NCBI GenBank assembly: GCA_900167925.1
Contig: FUZM01000003.1
Span: forward strand, 1-64,000
Source: Bacteroidales bacterium WCE2008
GTDB taxonomy: Bacteria > Bacteroidota > Bacteroidia > Bacteroidales > UBA932
Length of the DNA: 64,000 nt
Direction: 5' to 3'
In this document: positions 62,644 to 64,000 of the stretch, piece after piece
How the letters are laid out: each line of letters opens with the position of its first letter
Position numbering within the stretch: the first letter of the stretch is position 1
Notes under the pieces: model-generated
The model's input: the letters and a program-made list of their open reading frames with translations, nothing else
Database searches by the model: none
Told to the model about the DNA's origin: nothing
Program-made: the position numbers and the translations under genes

Positions 62644-64000
62644 TTACTCAAAAGAAACGGTATGCGGGCTATTCAGAGCAGTCTTGATGACATCGTCTAC
62701 CGGAAGATAAAGCCTGTAGAAGGCATTGTCGCCGAACTTCGAATAACGGCCGATGAACGCCCGGACCTGAGGAAGCATGTAAGGGGCCGAAGCTTCCCAT
62801 TCCCCCGGCTTGAGGGTAATTCCGTCAACTGAAGATGCGAAAGCTATGAACTCGCTCCTTATATCGGCAGCATCGAGGAATGATACGAGCTGGTCGTAAT
62901 TCTCCAGACTCATCATACGGCTCTTGTGCCTGTCGAAGAAAGACGACGCGAAACGGAGAGGAGTCGCCTTGCGGCTGCATGCTATATAGAAATCAGTAGC
63001 GCGGGTAGTGTCGACCGGAACATATATATCCGGAATTATACCGCCTCCGCCATAGACAGTCCTTCCGCCGACCGTCTTGTATGTAGCCGAAGTATCTATC
63101 TTGACGCTGTCCCTGTCGAACATTTCTCCGGCAGCATAGCGCCTGTATATGTCATAGCTGTAGTCTTTCTCGTAAGGTTTCTGGATGCAACGGCCCGACG
63201 GGGTATAGAAACGGGCGACAGTAATCCTTATGCCTGAGCCGTCGGTAAAGAATACCGGTTCCTGCACGAGCCCTTTTCCGAAGGAACGGCGGCCGATTAT
63301 GACTCCCCTGTCATTATCCTGGATCGCTCCGGCAAAGATTTCGCTTGAAGAGGCGCTCTGCTCATTGATAAGGACCTGCAGGCCGATTTCCTTGAGTCCT
63401 CCTTTCCCGTCAGCCTTGTACTCTTCTCTCTTCCGGTGCAGTCCCTGAAGAAATACTATCCCGTCCCCTTTCTTGAGGAAGAGGTCCGAGAGTAGCAAAG
63501 CCTGGTCGAAGTATCCGCCTGTATTGTCGCGAAGGTCGAGCACAAGATTCTCCATTCCCTTTGACAGCAGATTCGAAGCGGCTTCCGTGACCTCTTTGTA
63601 AGTAGTCCTGGAGAACTTGGAAAGCTTGATGTAACCGGTCTTGCCGTCAAGCATGAAAGAAGCGTCGACGCAATGCACCGGGATCTTGCCTCTGGTTATC
63701 TCGAAAGGGATATCGGTACCATCCCTGCGGACAAGCAAATTGACCTTCGAACCGGACGGTCCTTTCATCCTGCGGACCATGCTGTCCTGCGGGAATCTGA
63801 CTCCGGCTATCACCTTGTCATCAACCTTGATGAGACGGTCTCCGGTCATGAGCCCGACCTTCTCGGAAGGGCCGCCGGGAATGACTTCGAGGACGATGGC
63901 CGTATCGTTAGGGACATTGAACTGTATTCCGATTCCGTCGAAGTTGCCGGCGAGATCGGTCTCGGATTCTTCAAGGTCCTCTGGGGGAAGATAGATGGAA
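62644..64000 (-). CDS. S41-family C-terminal processing peptidase (partial, 5' end outside)
   Basis: The frame stays open to the right edge, so the start is beyond base 64000. The visible 452 codons begin in the N-terminal part (LPPEDLEESETDLAGNFDGIGIQF), contain a PDZ domain (VIPGGPSEKVGLMTGDRLIKVDD) and the S41 catalytic domain: SASSSEIFAGAIQDNDRG holds the likely catalytic Ser and GRRSFGKGLVQ the Lys. The C-terminus has about 100 extra residues. Such proteases degrade periplasmic or secreted proteins. The family call is firm. Confidence 0.92.
   Translation of the reverse strand, partial: SIYLPPEDLEESETDLAGNFDGIGIQFNVPNDTAIVLEVIPGGPSEKVGLMTGDRLIKVDDKVIAGVRFPQDSMVRRMKGPSGSKVNLLVRRDGTDIPFEITRGKIPVHCVDASFMLDGKTGYIKLSKFSRTTYKEVTEAASNLLSKGMENLVLDLRDNTGGYFDQALLLSDLFLKKGDGIVFLQGLHRKREEYKADGKGGLKEIGLQVLINEQSASSSEIFAGAIQDNDRGVIIGRRSFGKGLVQEPVFFTDGSGIRITVARFYTPSGRCIQKPYEKDYSYDIYRRYAAGEMFDRDSVKIDTSATYKTVGGRTVYGGGGIIPDIYVPVDTTRATDFYIACSRKATPLRFASSFFDRHKSRMMSLENYDQLVSFLDAADIRSEFIAFASSVDGITLKPGEWEASAPYMLPQVRAFIGRYSKFGDNAFYRLYLPVDDVIKTALNSPHTVSFE

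Overview
The window is a contiguous piece of a Bacteroidales-type chromosome. The signs are a SusC/SusD pair with surface lipoproteins, a NigD-like lipoprotein, a fimbrillin-like lipoprotein, an AspT/YidE-type transporter, a DUF2795 gene, and repeated promoters of the Bacteroidetes form TTTG-N19-TAnnTTTG. The species cannot be told from the sequence alone. No rRNA, tRNA, CRISPR array, transposase or integrase was recognised.

Layout. 1-10 kb: groES-groEL (minus strand), then an alpha-2-macroglobulin-like lipoprotein coupled by ATGA to penicillin-binding protein 1C, then a small acidic DUF2795 gene. 10.0-15.05 kb: a strikingly AT-rich insert carrying an FRG-domain protein, a DUF4238 protein, a single-HKD PLD protein and a TIR-like (PF10137-type) protein. 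A perfect 21-bp direct repeat, equal to the 3' end of the DUF2795 gene, brackets the insert. It looks like an integrase-less genomic island carrying a candidate antiphage system and is the main discovery candidate here. 15.1-16.7 kb: two orphan genes of intermediate composition. 16.7-29.5 kb: carbohydrate and envelope functions, namely a secreted esterase, a DUF3237 protein, a polysaccharide-utilisation operon (phosphodiester glycosidase, SusC, SusD, DUF1735/GLUG lipoprotein), a prolyl-tRNA editing protein, a small periplasmic protein and a GH97 glycosidase.

29.4-40.3 kb: an AspT-like transporter, then a NigD lipoprotein, an ECF sigma factor and an anti-sigma/beta-barrel fusion, then a fimbrillin-like lipoprotein and the FMN-riboswitch-controlled riboflavin operon (ribD, ribE, ribBA, ribH), then a DUF606 transporter. 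The block from the fimbrillin gene to ribH is flanked by two copies of one gene junction (3' end of the barrel gene plus 3' end of the DUF606 transporter), each copy containing a decayed fragment. 40.3-50.4 kb: htpG, an acyl-CoA synthetase, a HAD phosphatase and a polyamine ABC transporter operon (potABCD) that begins with a translationally coupled outer-membrane barrel. 50.4-50.9 kb: a noncoding spacer with a 74-bp tandem triplet. 50.9-64 kb: an OmpA-family porin, uvrB, a RelA-type ppGpp synthetase with a damaged hydrolase site, mltG, a FlgJ-like glucosaminidase, rnz, rpsA, corA and the 3' part of an S41 peptidase that runs off the right edge.

Regulatory signals stand out. groES and htpG share an upstream element (TGNCA-N3-TGNCA) placed 9-10 bp before a sigma-54-like -24/-12 sequence, and each predicted transcript starts at or very near a hairpin. 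The riboflavin operon has a textbook Bacteroidetes promoter, an FMN riboswitch and a terminator in order.
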